NCBI RefSeq assembly: GCF_016802725.1
Contig: NC_052671.1
Coordinates: 10,025,501 to 10,089,500, forward strand
Direction of reading: 5' to 3'
Length of the DNA stretch: 64,000 bases
From: Solenopsis invicta
Taxonomy: Eukaryota > Arthropoda > Insecta > Hymenoptera > Formicidae
The position numbers and the translations under genes were made by a program. Each line of letters opens with the position of its first letter. Positions within the stretch are counted from its first letter, which is position 1. This document shows positions 51,561 through 64,000 of this stretch, piece by piece. Under the pieces are notes generated by a model. It saw nothing but the letters and a program-made list of their open reading frames with translations, did no database searches and had not been told where the DNA came from.

Positions 51561-53416
51561 TAGAGATCAGCGGAGATCAAGAGAGTTCACTGTCAGAGAC
51601 AGCACTTTTCTTATCTAAGAGCTCTGGAAAGTCGATTAGAAAGGCTTTGCCATAATATATTTTGTCTTCGACATCACATTTTTATCTCAGTTTTGTTATA
51701 CCTTTCAAGTTGGTATATATAACTCGTAATGAAATCATGTTGCATATCGTATTTTTTAATTAATGTAAGAAGATAAAAAATATTGCAATTTAGATTTCGC
51801 AACATAAGCATGTTATCATCTGAATTACGTAAACGACAAATTATGAATTAATTATTTCGGTTTAGCAGTGCATATAGAATGCACTAAAACTGCCACCAAA
51901 TAACGTTCAAACTCTAAATTGAATATAATTAATTTAGTATCAGCTTTCCATTAATAATAATTTGATCAAAGACCGTTATTTGTCGCAAGTATCTATTATA
52001 ACTAAATAATTATTAAATTTCCATTAAAGTGAAATTGTATTAAAATTAATTGAAAGACAAAGTTCTAGTATAGATATTTTGACGGGCTTAAGACGTCAGA
52101 ACTTTGAAAATTTCTCGGTGCTAAAAGCTTCGCAGCTATTGATGTTCTGGCATAGAAACAATTTTCCTTGTCGATCGTTCTTGAGCAGGATATTCTATGC
52201 CCTCGGCACAGAAACGACTTTTAGTTAAATTTAGTTTTAAGTTCATTTTAAACTATTTAATTAGGCGCTCGCGAGTGACCATCTCGCTTCTTCGCCTATC
52301 TCGTTCAGTCACTTACTCTCCGTTCGCGTGACATCACAAGTTAGACAGCTATTTGTTCCACAAACGTTCAGATAGTACCTGTAATTAAAGTAGCGATTCT
52401 AAAGGTGTAGTCCGATTATCGTGTAGATTTATCAACCGTCGAATAGTATTGTCAATGCTTTAAAAAATCGTAAAAAGAAAAACATTTATGTATGACATAC
52501 GGTAAATAGCAGTCTAAACACATATCGCTTTTTTACAACCTCAGTAACTTCGTTATTTGCCTTTCTATTGCCGTTCACGATAACGCGATTTCAAACTGAA
52601 TTGTGGCTAGATTTATTTTCACGAAATAGACGTTCACCCAGTTTCTTTATACCCTGCCCAAGATATGAAAATCATTTTGAAAGAAATTGTAGAATTTCTG
52701 CGAGTATTAAACGATAATCGATATTTATAATATTTTTAGTCTTGACTGAAATGAGTAACTTATATATTGATCCGTGAAAAGTGTAACGAGAAGATATAAT
52801 TGCCAGAATATTAAAGAGTCTTTATCGATCATCTCGTGGAAAAATCTATAAACGTTCATAGTATATAAAATTTATCATTCTCTGCGATAGCTATTATACT
52901 GAATGGCTGCTACCAAAACATTTCTTAAAAAATAAATACATATCAAATCCAGTGGTACTGCGGAAACCATTACTATTTCCGTCCGATAAAGTATCAACAT
53001 ATACAAACAACATATACAAGATAAGCATGTACATTTGAAATGTAAAAGAGAAATTTATAAGAAAGAAACATCTTAATTTTGCCATACATAAAAATTCAGC
53101 TCCAATCAAATCTTTTAAAAAAGAAAAATATTTGTAGAAAAAGAAGGAGAGAGAGAGAGAAAGAGAAAGAGAAGAAAACGTTTATTTAATATTCTAAAAT
53201 AAGCCCTCTAATTTGTAAAACTTAAGAATTACAAAATAAAGAAAAATACTACGCATAATTATAAAATAAGGCAAAAAAAAGTTATAAGAACGTATTAGCC
53301 GAGAAAATTAACAAAGACAGAAAGAAAATGCACAAATAAAAGCACAATGCTAACAAAAAATATTAAAATAAAGTACATAAAAGAAAAAACTATAATATGC
53401 TATTTTAAATAAAAAT

Positions 53417-53420
<4 letters not shown>
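51560..53420. other. AT-rich intergenic region
   Basis: No coding signal or repeat that I can support. Confidence 0.45.
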
Positions 53421-53475
<55 letters not shown>

Positions 53476-53480
53476 GAGAG
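53421..53480. repeat. (GA)n microsatellite
   Basis: Near-perfect GA run with one c interruption, abutting the 3' end of the LINE relic. Confidence 0.95.
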
Positions 53481-54860
53481 CAAATGAATGAATCGATATT
53501 TATTCAACGCTCTGAGACACGATCCCATAAAGTGCACAAAAATTACAGAAATAATTTAACTACAAAACTGAGGTTTTAATAAACGCAGGTAAATAAGGGT
53601 ACTGTATGGATGTGTGTGCGTGTCTGTGCACGTGTGTGTGTATGTGTGTGTAAGCGCTCATGTTTGTCAAGTATATCAAGGTAAACGCGCTTGGGTAAAT
53701 ACACAGTGTAAATACAGATACATAAATGCAAAGAAACGTAGAAAGCGACAATAAGAGTTAATAGTTAGCATTAAGCAAGTAGTCATAAAGAATGCTTTTA
53801 AAATAATTAACAGAAACAACGTTGCGTGTGTGAATGAATCTCGAGTGAAATATTTTTCCAAAGCTCTCTGCGGCATGACATCTGAAAGATTGCTTGAAAA
53901 AATTTGATTCAATATAAAGGGATAAGGACAGTGCACTATTTTAAGTGCTGGTATCATGTGTAGTCTTGTCGCCTTTATATTTAAAATCTCTGTAAATAGC
54001 GATATGTTTTTTTAGGCTTCTTTAGATCGTAAAATAGATAAAAAAGGATCATCTACGAAATACTTGCGCCAAAAGTGTGAAAATCGTCAGTCGAATCTGT
54101 CAAAATACATATAAAGTGTTCATCACGCCTGCTGGTCTGATAGATGAATCTGACGCGAGCACTCAAAGCCCTTTGCAATCGACTCTGCTCTCATTTGTAA
54201 TATCAACAGTGTAACAATACTGTTCTTATGAGTCGCAGAATGGCAAAATCAGAGTCAGATGTTCTCGAAGGGAAGGTAACTGATGTTTGCGTTACTTAAG
54301 TTGATGAAGTGACGCATAGATCCTGACAGTCGGCTTCATGACTTGTCTTTTGCAAGAGAGATTATTCGAGATGATAAATTGAGATAATTTACTGAGATAA
54401 TTTACCGAGCCTTTGTACAATGTTATGATATTATGGCATGATATGTACAATACCAGGAAGCTTGTCTAGTGAAGGACGATTTATATGTATCTTTTGCTGT
54501 GTCCGTGATTATTGCCATGGTTTTGGATGGATTTAACTTTAGATTGTTGCATATTGTTCATTTTATTATGCTAATGACATTTCTCAAAATATTGTTGATT
54601 AGCCAAATGTCCAGATTCTGTTTGCAGGTAGATAAGTAAGTTGTCCGCATTACAATAAAAATTGTAATTACAGAATTGTATGACTTTTTTGAAATTTAGG
54701 TGATAAAGAATAAAATAAAGGGCCCAGGTTGAATTTTGTGGGGCACACCAGGCGTCTGTTAGGCGTCCTACAAGGACTGTAACAGAAGATGTTATGTGCG
54801 GTTGGACCTTTTACTACCTGTTTTCTATTACATACACAACGCAATGCAAACAACCAAAAG
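53481..54860 (-). mobile_element. Degenerate CR1/Jockey-type LINE, RT C-terminal half to 3' end
   Basis: Minus-strand reading, in shifting frames. CNRKQVVKG and the eroded GVPQGS-LGPLLF motif lie near 54830-54700; the FYADD-LQIYL-like catalytic motif (here FYCNADNLLIYLQ) lies near 54650-54610. Further on are ILPFCDS and a Leu-Gln-Arg-Ala-like block (near 54240-54150). The terminal RLWNSLP-like block, here AAESFGKIFHSRF, precedes YFKSILYDYLL (53880-53765). The 3' end near 53485 has aataaatatcgattcattcatt, like the short tandem tails of such elements. Multiple stops show it is dead; 5'-truncated. Confidence 0.75.
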
Positions 54861-57480
54861 AAAAACCAAAGAAAGAAAATGAGAATATTAATTTAATAAA
54901 GAGAATATTAATTAATACATGTATTAATATACAAGTCTAAAATCATATGAAACAAATTAAAGCTTCTTTAATACCCACTAATTTAATTGAAACGCGGAAA
55001 ATATTCAACAGATTAAATTTGTATGCATCCAGCGTGTAATATTTAATTTTTTGATTTTAATAAATTGAGTTTGAGAAATAATATTTATTTCTTAACGTTT
55101 TATTCCAAAATATTTTTAATAAAAAATTAGTTTTAATTTAGACTGTGTGTGTGGCTCAATTATAATTAATATTGTGAAATTATTGCACAATAACGCAAAT
55201 AGCAAGCGGTGCTTGATGATGTCATATTTAAAATTATATGGAAAAGTACATATTAAAAAAAATTAAATAAAAATTTATAAATACTGATTACTTACCCTTT
55301 ATCAACTCATCACTCAACCAATGTCTATTGAATAATCGTGAATTATTTTTAATCAGAAGTATTGATAAAAAAGACTCGAACGTGGACATAAATAAAAGCG
55401 AAGTTGTGACCTCTTATATATAAAGTTATTTTTATCTATATCATTTATTAGTTCACATTTATATGAAAATCGTAAAAATAATGTTTAAGTCATAATTAAA
55501 AATAGCTATTTTTTATCATTTTTTTAGCACATTACTTTTATTTTATTTTATTATATAAAAATATCTAAAGAAGCATTTATGATAGCAAATAAATGGAATC
55601 TCCCGTAAAACAACGAGGAATGGTAGAAAAAAATTTTGCTTTATTGTTAAGTGAAATTTTTTTATAATAACATCCGTATATTATATTATGGTTAAGTAAT
55701 ATTCTCTTTGAAAGTTTCACTCTAAATATATGCGGTCAAAGACATCAATGTATTCATATGAGTTATATTCTGCATGTGCGATTTCAAAATATGAATGCTA
55801 ACAGTGATATCAGTACTTGGTATCATAATGAGTATATAATAGGTAAATATGCTTTAAGGTCATATAACACGTGATAAACGGATTGACAGACTTACTGTGT
55901 AAAAAACACAAATTAGATTTACACTATCTTTACATAGTATATTTACATTAAACAAATTGTTTCTTTTAAAAGAAAAGAAACAATCAGAGAGAATCTATTA
56001 TTTTTTAATCTTTTAACTATAATATTTTAATCAATTGCATATCACAATTTATCGAATACATTCAATGTTAAATGATACAAAGGATGAAAAAAATGGGCCG
56101 ATTTTGACCCTCAGAATGACAAATAAAAACAATGTGTTTCTTTTCGTAATTTCACTTATTGAAATTGATTTTGACTTTTAAAGAATTTTAATTTGTTGAA
56201 AAATACATTAAAACCAGCATATATAAAACTATTAAATATATAACAAGCTATTATAAAAGAGGTATATTAATAAAAATTTAAAACTATAATAAAATAAACA
56301 ATATTAAGATAAAATTGGCTAATATGTGAACAAAATGTAAAGGAAAAAATCGTAATGAACAACAATGGTTGCATGTACCCGTCAAGATTTAAAATAATTC
56401 CTATCGATAACCATTGTTTTTAAATATTAATAATTTTTCGATACTTTTTTTATTAAGCAGAACGTGAGTTATTGGAAATGAAAGTATTATTATGTTTTAC
56501 TAGTAGGAAAACACGCATGTGTTTATGAAGTTTAATAATATTGTAATAATTTACAGTAATAGATATTTAAGTCTCATATGCTGATTTTAATATTTTTTCA
56601 ATAAATTAAAATTTTTTGAAAGTCAGAATCAGCTCAAAAACGAAAAACAATGTTTTGCTACTTTGGGAACAAAAATCGCCCCCTTTTACTTATCGAGCTT
56701 TGCTTACTATTATTACCCATATTTATATTGAAGGAAACAATTTTTGCTAAAAAAAACATTTTTTTTTTATTTTAGGAAAAAACGTGTAAAATAAAATAAA
56801 TACGAATTGTTTAATATAAAAAAGTTAGTAAGAGAAAAAACAATTTTTTTTATAAAAATAAAAATATAAAAGTATTTTGGCGTGAAGATATTTTATTTGA
56901 ATTGGAGTTGACGACTTAGTATTAATTCTGCGAAAGATATACTGATATTATAAATAAAAATGTTAAATAATCTGTAGGGGACATGTGTGAAATCATTTCC
57001 TCTTCAAACAAGATAATGTTCTGAGTCCAAGAAAACTGATATTTGAATACAGGATTAGGCTATATCATAGCTTGACGCAATAGAAAACTTGTGCGGCCCC
57101 TAGTTAAAGAAATTTAGCTAGGACAAAGCTTTGTCATGTGTTATACATGTGCGTGCCATATGACAAAATGTAAATACCTCCCTATCCTTTAAAAGAATCC
57201 TCCTGTCGCCATAATCGTTTTGAAAAGACTTTAATTGGCCTCCTTACCTTTTTTCATAAATTCATATATTTATATAAATAAAGAGTAAAATATTATTAAT
57301 ATTGCATATATTATCAATCTTTGTAAAAACCTAGTTAATTAAAATATAATTAATGTTGTGTGTATCAGCAATCTTTTTTGTAAATTTAGTTTTGTGTTCA
57401 GAAAAAAACCGAGAAAGCCGTGTATATTTTTATTTAAAAATTTTATTTATTTAATTATACTCTATATTTCATATATTTGA
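54861..57480. other. AT-rich intergenic region
   Basis: Long AT-rich tract with no ORF of note and no recognisable repeat. Confidence 0.5.
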
Positions 57481-57800
57481 AAAGCAGTCGCGGAAAGGGA
57501 CGGCGACGGGAAATAAACGTTGTTAGGTCACAAACTCTTCATGATAAAGCATATCCTTTGGGGATAACGTCAAGCGGGTGCGTCTAGAGAACGGTACAGG
57601 GTTTAATCTGTCATAGACACTAGGAAAATTTTCGATACGTCGCTTTGACCGTCAACGCTCGCCTCTCTTCTTGATACGGCTAGAGATCTCTTTATCTTCT
57701 CGTCGCTGCGATGACGGAGCCCCCGGCCCCGGGGAGCGGACAGATGTATGGCCCAACATGCATAGGACAGATTTATAAGCGAGGGTGGGGAGCTGCGAGA

Positions 57801-57810
57801 GCATAAAAGC
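57801..57810 (+). promoter_or_regulatory. TATA-like box of the signal-peptide gene
   Basis: gcataaaagc in a CpG-rich context, about 127 bp before the ATG at 57932. A start site near 57830-57840 would fit normal spacing. Not confirmed by transcript data. Confidence 0.45.
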
Positions 57811-57931
57811 ACGCACGAAGAAAAGCGCAGACGCTTTTGTCGTGTTCACCCGTGGCCGCCGATCGTGTCATTGCTGATTGTGCGAGAGTAGTGCTTAAAG
57901 TAGTTTGCAGTACTCGGGTAGAGAGAAAGCC

Positions 57932-57998
57932 ATGGGGCTCGCGAGGGCGGCCGTCTTCGCCGGCTGTCTCCTCTTCCTGGCGGTCGTCGCCTCAGGCA
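57932..57998 (+). CDS. First coding exon of a secreted or membrane protein (signal peptide), rest beyond window
   Basis: ATG in a good context (agcc before ATGG) opens MGLARAAVFAGCLLFLAVVA then SG, a textbook signal peptide: short basic n-region, hydrophobic core, small residues at the cleavage site. It stops with one leftover base at a near-consensus donor (gca|gtaagt). The codons are GC-rich, as is the flank. No later exon with a matching phase-1 acceptor and protein-like sequence is visible up to 64000, so intron 1 is probably at least 6 kb. The product cannot be named from this exon; candidates are any secreted peptide, receptor or matrix protein. Confidence 0.7.
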
Positions 57999-59954
57999 GT
58001 AAGTAAAGCGGAAAATGCGCCTCGTCGCTCATCCCCTTTCTGCAAAGTACTCCGGTACTTCATGACCTACCCTCTAGAGAGCTGGACGGCCGCTTGCGTC
58101 CGCGCGCGTTCCTTCTATTCTTCGATGATCACAGAAGTGTGAAAGTTATAAGACTGAGACAAAACCGATTCCTTCTCCTAAATAGAAAACTTTTCTCGGA
58201 TAAAAGATGTAATACGCATTGAGGGCGGGGCGGGGGAGGGGGACGAGAACCACTTAAATGTGCTACTACTAAAAGCAAACCTCGTGAGCGGTATACAGAG
58301 GTTTTTAAATTCTGCTGAAGAGAATGCAGAGTTTTTAGTTTCAGCTTCGTAACTTTCATATCTTTTGTATCGATGTAGAACAGGGAGTTATTTGAAATTA
58401 GAAAGAAGAAACGGTTTGTTTTCTTTTGCATGCAAATTACAAAGCAACATTTTACATGGTCTTTTCCTTTCCAAGGTTTCCAAGATGAATGACAAAAGTA
58501 ATAAATTAAACATTTAATTTGAGTCAATTTAAGGATTGAACAAAAGGAATTATCCCGGTACGCTTAAGGCGGTATTTAAAAATGTACAATTGTTTGATTG
58601 ATAAATATAAAATTCTTTCGGATTACTTATTCAAGCGAATTCTACTCAGATATCAATTCTTGCGGTATTCTGCATGTGTGCTAGTATTTCAGCCGTATTT
58701 TACGTAGTAACGGAACTTTATGGATAAATTATTGATATTTCTAAAGGCGCTCGTAAAGCTGCGTCTCGGCACTCGTATACGAAGATATAATCCGCGTTCT
58801 CCCTTGCGGACCTTTCGAGAGGACCGGATGACTTCGATAAGTCTTAATTTTTCTATCAAATTAAAGATTAATGCGCGAGTGTTGATAGAAAGGGTCAACG
58901 CGCTCGCGGCGCGGTCAGGTTTGAATATCATAAGGTTACTCGCTGTGTCAAGGATAAAGATTATCGTCGCGAATGGATGTTGAAACGGGTGATATTTTCG
59001 TGAACTACAGAATCCCGAAAGAGATTCGTTAATCTCTCGGAACTTTATCGCGTCATTGTTTCATTGGCGATTAGCGCGGCAAACTATAGATAATGAAATG
59101 CCACCTCTTTATGCCTGTTTATTCCTTACAATTCCATTGCGATAAATGAAAGCTTATCTTTGACGTAGTATCGTGACGTAGCTATCGTTTAGCATAACAT
59201 TAGATTTAGACTTAGATCTTAATCTTCCTCGTAACGGCGAGAGAGAAGTGCCGATCTTCCGCCGTGCGAAATTTTTGCTTCTTTTCGTTCCATCGTTAGC
59301 GGCAGTAATTCATTCCACTGACGTGCTGCCATTTGTTTTATCGACGTGTAATTTTCCTCCTCCTTCCGTTCTACGTTAAATTACATTTTATTCTAGAATT
59401 TAATTAATAATCAAAGTCGAGACAACTCCGCGCGCGCGCGTGCTCCCTTTATGTTCGTGAATGAAGTATAGAAGTTTTTATCGGCGAGCGTGTTTAATGC
59501 TTTCTTATTACTTGAAGAAAGATTAAAGAAAATTGTTCTTTCGATTACATTGCCGGGGAAGAGAATGCCGGCGGCTTCCATTAACAAACAGGAACGTTTT
59601 AGATTGAATTATGTCTTGAGCAAACGACCGGTGAAGTAATTTGCGGAAAGTAGTTATAGATACGGAAAATCAGTTCTTCAATTTTCCGCAGAGTTTACAA
59701 CGAACGAGTAATGGATGAAGCAAACGAGAGCTCTCCTCGGCGTGCGCGATATTATTTTAACGAATGACGAAAAGGGCCAATTAATTTTTCAAATGCCTTT
59801 GTGTTCCGCTCACGAACAAAAAGTTAGCGTTACGAGACCGAGTTGGTTACAGAATATTAGTGTCTCATCCGGCAGGGAGCTGGCGATAAAATATTGTTTA
59901 TTCTGTAATTATAATGCACGATTTTATGTTTTTCCTCTCAAATGATACGAGCAA

Positions 59955-59978
59955 CCCCCCCCCCCCCCCCCGCCCCCC
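59955..59978. repeat. Poly-C tract, C17 G C6
   Basis: Seventeen consecutive C, one G, then six C. Confidence 0.95.
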
Positions 59979-60194
59979 TGTATATCGCTACAGCGTTGAT
60001 AACACTATCATGCCTCTATATTTCTTCCTTCGATTGGTGTTATTCGAGCTAATCTCAAATAATTACGTGCATCAAGCTTATGCACTGATACACGTACACT
60101 AAAACAGTCACACGAAATACTTGATGATTATTCATGACCTTTTTTAAAACATCTCGAACGCGAGACTACGACGAGAGTAAAGGTTCCTAAAATT

Positions 60195-60500
60195 TAATAA
60201 AATATTTATTCAAATGTGGTACTAATAAAATATTTACTTGCGGTACACCAATATTTACTCTGTAAGAAAAAATTATACTTAAATTGGTGGCTCTTGTACC
60301 GAATAAATATATATTTATATTTAGTAAATATTTTATTAGTACTAAATGTTTTCAAACCTTAAACGTTACATTAATTATTAATTTTATTTTCAACAGAATA
60401 TCAAATACATTAATTTTATACTAGATATTACGAAGGATCAGAAAATATTTAATATTCAAATAAATATTTATCCAAATTTAGTGATTTTTCCTCGGTGTAC
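60195..60500. repeat. AT-rich foldback element
   Basis: gtactaataaaatatttact (near 60219) is inverted as agtaaatattttattagtac (near 60325). The outer words aaatatttattcaaatgtggtac and aaatatttatccaaatttagtg are direct. Non-coding. Confidence 0.6.
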
Positions 60501-63500
60501 CCCAGAATGTGCTGGCATTCACCTTCGAACCAATATTCTCGCGTCGAATGTAAAATCACGGGTGCCGCGAATACTCCTTTCCTTTTCTTTCGCGCGGGAG
60601 GAAATTATCGGTGAAACCTGACTGAAAACTAGATGACAAGGGTCGATAATCAATATCGCTTATGTGACGTATGAATACGCAATCGCATTTCTAAAGTAAT
60701 GACGAAGGCAAATTAACGAAGGTGGCGGTGACGCGAGAGAGGAGGACCCGGCTCCGTTCCCTCGCGTGGTTCTAGAAAGTAACGAAATAGTTGTCAAAGA
60801 GTTCGCGCATGGCGTATCGGCGCTCGGAACGAGGTCCGTATCATTGAGACGATTACAGGTCCCCCGTGTTCGACCGGACATTTGGTAAATTGATCTGACG
60901 TCCCTACATCCCAGTAAAATAGATCCGATCTCTGACCGTTGCGACGTAACAAACGTTCTTTCACCGCCGCGTTTTTAAGTACGTAAAGGGAGCGCGTATA
61001 AACGATGCGGGGCACCGCGCTCCGTGGCCTCCCTCAAAGCAAAATGGCATCCCGGGCATTCTGTTTGGGGGCGCGACACGGTTTTTTCCAATTACCACGG
61101 CTAACGCCGCGGCCGCGCCGACGCGACCGCCGGTATTTTCCGAAACGCCGGGTAATAGAAACAATACCGCGAGATTGGAATTTTTTTTTCTCTCATATAA
61201 ATATACCTTGTCGAACGCGTAACATGTATCCCTGTTATATTGAGTCGCTCAACGGCCATTGAATAAAGGCGCATTAAATTCCCGTGATAAATGATTACAA
61301 TGGCGCGCGTTGTGTGACGAGAAATGGAAGCGCGATTGTCGGGTTAAAAATACGAGCAGAGAATGCGGGTTCATCGTGGGGAAAGATCGACGTTTAAACG
61401 CGCCGTGAAATAATGCCGAGAAAGAGATACACGGAGATCCGCGTACGAAATATGAAAGTGGATATGTCTCTCTGTCGCCCGCGAATTTACATAATGCATA
61501 CGTTTAAGTGATATAACGAGAACGGGAGCCACTTCTAACCATGTAGCGCGTATCGCGGGGAGCAAGCAACGCGCGAGAAATTATGGTTGCAATTGTTAGA
61601 TTACAGCAAAATCCCGGCGAGATTCTCTCTCCCTTTAAGCGCGCCGCCGCGCCCTGCGCTCCCGCCGCCCGTCGTACATTTCACATTGTGTGTACATCTG
61701 TCGACGTCGCATTATTCAGTCGACGAATTTAAAGAGCACGTTTTAAAAGCGCGATTATAAATATGATGCACGAGTTGTGTTTCTCGCGAGAGTAAATTTT
61801 GATAAATATTATCCTCTTAATTTTTGAAATACATTTTTTTCGGTCAACGGGCTCTAAAATAAAAATTTCATTAAATCTGTCCGATCTAAATATAAAGGCA
61901 AGAGAGGTTTACCTATCTATATCTAAAGAATAATTGACGAAATGTTTAATCGATTGCAGCTAAAAACAATCAGTTGTTCCTATAAATATCTTATTTGACG
62001 CTCGGAAAAACTCGATTCGGAATCAAAGGGTGCATAATAGATGGAAAAGAGCGGGAAGACATAAAGCAATTCAAAGAAATAAAAGTGCTAATAAAATTTC
62101 AAAGGAATTTCTCTCCGTTGCGCATCCACGGCAGGATAACACGAAATAAAAGTCCGACGGTTCGGTAATAATGAAAAGGCATCGCCGCATGATGAATATT
62201 TCAACGAACTCGTAGATTGTCGTCAAAGTGACAATGATTAGGGGAAAGGGGGATTGAACGTCGGTGCGCGCAGCATCATTGTAGAGAGAAACAATGTACA
62301 TCTTCACCGAATAGATTCATCCTTCTTTTGGTCTATTCTCGCGCGCGAGACTCCCACTTTCCACCAACCTCCACCACCTCTTTTCGCACGCGTCGTTCTT
62401 TATCCCTTTGTCCCCATTGAAGGAACGTTTCCCTTTTCTCTCGCTGCACCTCATCTATCTCTTTTCTCTTCGTTTATTCGGTCGCTGTTATTTTATCGTC
62501 TCTCTTTCTCTTTTCTTTCTTACTCTCTTCTTTTGCTTATGTCATCGTCGTCGAAATAAAGTGCAATCTGGTTATTTCTTATTTACCGTGCCTCCGCGAT
62601 CACATTATTCTTCTAGAAAAGAATTAATTACTTCTCCATTTTACTTGTAAAAGAATTACCTTGCGCTCTTTCTATCGTGGTAGAAATAGATAGAAGATTC
62701 CTAGTAGGGTCTCTTTATATGCGCACACACGTTTCTAGCCGAATATAAATTGTGAAGATTAGATTTAACTGCTTCCGCTGCGAGAAACTTTGATCGCTTC
62801 AACGGAAAACGCTAATTGTGATTATAATTCTTATAGACACAAATGTACTATTTCTACGTCACGCGTCACTCCGATTTTGTTTTCTACTATTTGCTTTGTC
62901 TACTAGTTTCGTAAAGATAATAATTCTTGCCGAACTATGCAAATTAATTATGTTCAATGTCAAGCAAATAATTATGCAACTGATTTCAGTGCAGAGGGCA
63001 ATTTTTTTTTATATCTGCTTGTTTTTCACTTCAATTAATCTTTATGCAATATTGGGTAATATTTAGTCGGCTCTAATCTGTCGTTAAATAATTTATACTT
63101 GTAAGTATACTTTCTTTTAGCTTATACGTGTGCGTAGCAGTAGATACTTCGCGACTTAATCTACAATTTAAAAAGGAATTTCCAAGAACTTTAAAAAAAG
63201 TTGTTTACTGTAAACTTTTTCTTTTAAATTATACAATATTTATTTATTACTTAAATACGCGTTTTTACGATATAATTGTGAAACAGACATATAAATTATG
63301 CATGTGGTAAAATTGATATTAATATTTTCGTGATAGATGCAGTTTGTGAACTTTAAACTTCCGCTATAATCACTTAATGATATCCGTTTCTTCATATTGT
63401 TGACCTAATAACATGCCTTTTATCTCAAACGTAAGTTGAACTAAAGATGCTATTCCTACTAACATAAGCTGTACTAATCGGATATTAAGAGAATACAACC

Positions 63501-64000
63501 TGTTTATCCTATTTAGCAGAATTATATAATCAGCATTCCGTAAAAAAAAAATGACTTTACGCCTATTGACTAACTATATTTATCATGTTTATGCTTGCCT
63601 ATAAATTTTGCCATCGATGTTATTTTCCGAATGTAAGCGAGATAAAGTAAAATTAGAGATAAAGTTCCCAGTAACGCAAACAAATATCAATATTAAATAC
63701 TTACTGATAATTCTTCGTAATATCTGGTGCAGAATTAATGTATATTTAAAATAAAATTAATGTAATGCTTGATATTTGAAAAATATTAAATATATATGCG
63801 TGTATTTAAAAGTCAAGCATAATATATCAATAAATTTAATAAAATGCTCTTTTGAGCAACTTAAATCTCGCGTAGATTCTGTAGACTAAAAAGAGCGTAA
63901 ATGTCAAATTACTACAGGTACTGCAATTGATTGATACGCTACCTTTTATAGCTCTCGCTCAAAAAGTCACGTTCGAATCAATTTAAATGTTAAAAGGTGA

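Larger units (their letters stand above)
57999..64000 (+). other. Probable long intron 1 of the signal-peptide gene
   Basis: Starts at the donor gtaagt. Contains a G-rich run (58223-58242), a poly-C tract (59955-59971), a foldback element (about 60195-60500) and a CpG-rich patch around 61000-61720. No exon supported. Confidence 0.45.

Noticed and set aside
1..64000. CRISPR arrays, bacterial operons, phage or intact viral genes
   Set aside because: No spaced identical repeats, Shine-Dalgarno-led gene strings or viral structural genes seen; all mobile sequences are eukaryotic MITEs, a SINE and dead LINEs.

Overview
The window is animal nuclear DNA. It is AT-rich, has CpG-rich patches, spliced genes with GT-AG introns, microsatellites, palindromic MITE-like elements and decayed non-LTR retrotransposons. 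Protein similarity, base composition and repeat style point to an insect, most likely a hymenopteran and probably an ant. That placement is inference, because no rRNA or mitochondrial marker is present. I found no bacterial operons, CRISPR arrays, intact transposase genes or functional tRNAs.

Layout. (1) 42-7630, minus: nine internal exons of an SLC22-type organic cation transporter (Orct-like). Splice phases are consistent throughout and the gene runs off the left edge; its 5' end is unresolved. (2) About 7.6-27.5 kb: mostly non-coding, with CpG-rich patches near 10-11.8, 13.0-13.7 and 22.3-23.0 kb, very AT-rich DNA near 11.9-12.6 kb, several palindromic elements, a diverged ~185-bp tandem repeat near 26 kb, and one possible isolated first exon at 22362-22396 (minus). 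(3) 27683-32050, plus: a complete eight-exon gene for a 983-residue basic, Asn/Lys-rich protein that I do not recognise. (4) 33829-38945, minus: jelly belly (jeb), the secreted LDLa-domain ligand of the receptor tyrosine kinase Alk, in three coding exons. It is convergent with the previous gene, and a ~5-kb upstream region rich in GA/CT tracts follows. (5) 44.5-57.5 kb: intergenic DNA with a 92-bp-arm inverted repeat, a tRNA-like SINE, an R1-like LINE relic (48.3-49.3 kb), a G-quadruplex-prone CpG patch (50.8 kb) and a second LINE relic (53.5-54.9 kb). (6) 57932-57998, plus: a signal-peptide first exon with a TATA-like box upstream and a strong donor; the rest of that gene lies beyond 64 kb.

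The genes show no shared pathway. Jeb is a developmental and neuronal signal, the Orct-like protein a plasma-membrane solute carrier, and the 983-residue protein probably nuclear on composition. I found no convincing new multi-gene system. The best leads are the unrecognised 983-residue protein with an RxL-type cyclin-docking motif, the hairpin in the jeb intron, a GC-rich ORF-like island in the same intron, and the orphan signal-peptide exon.
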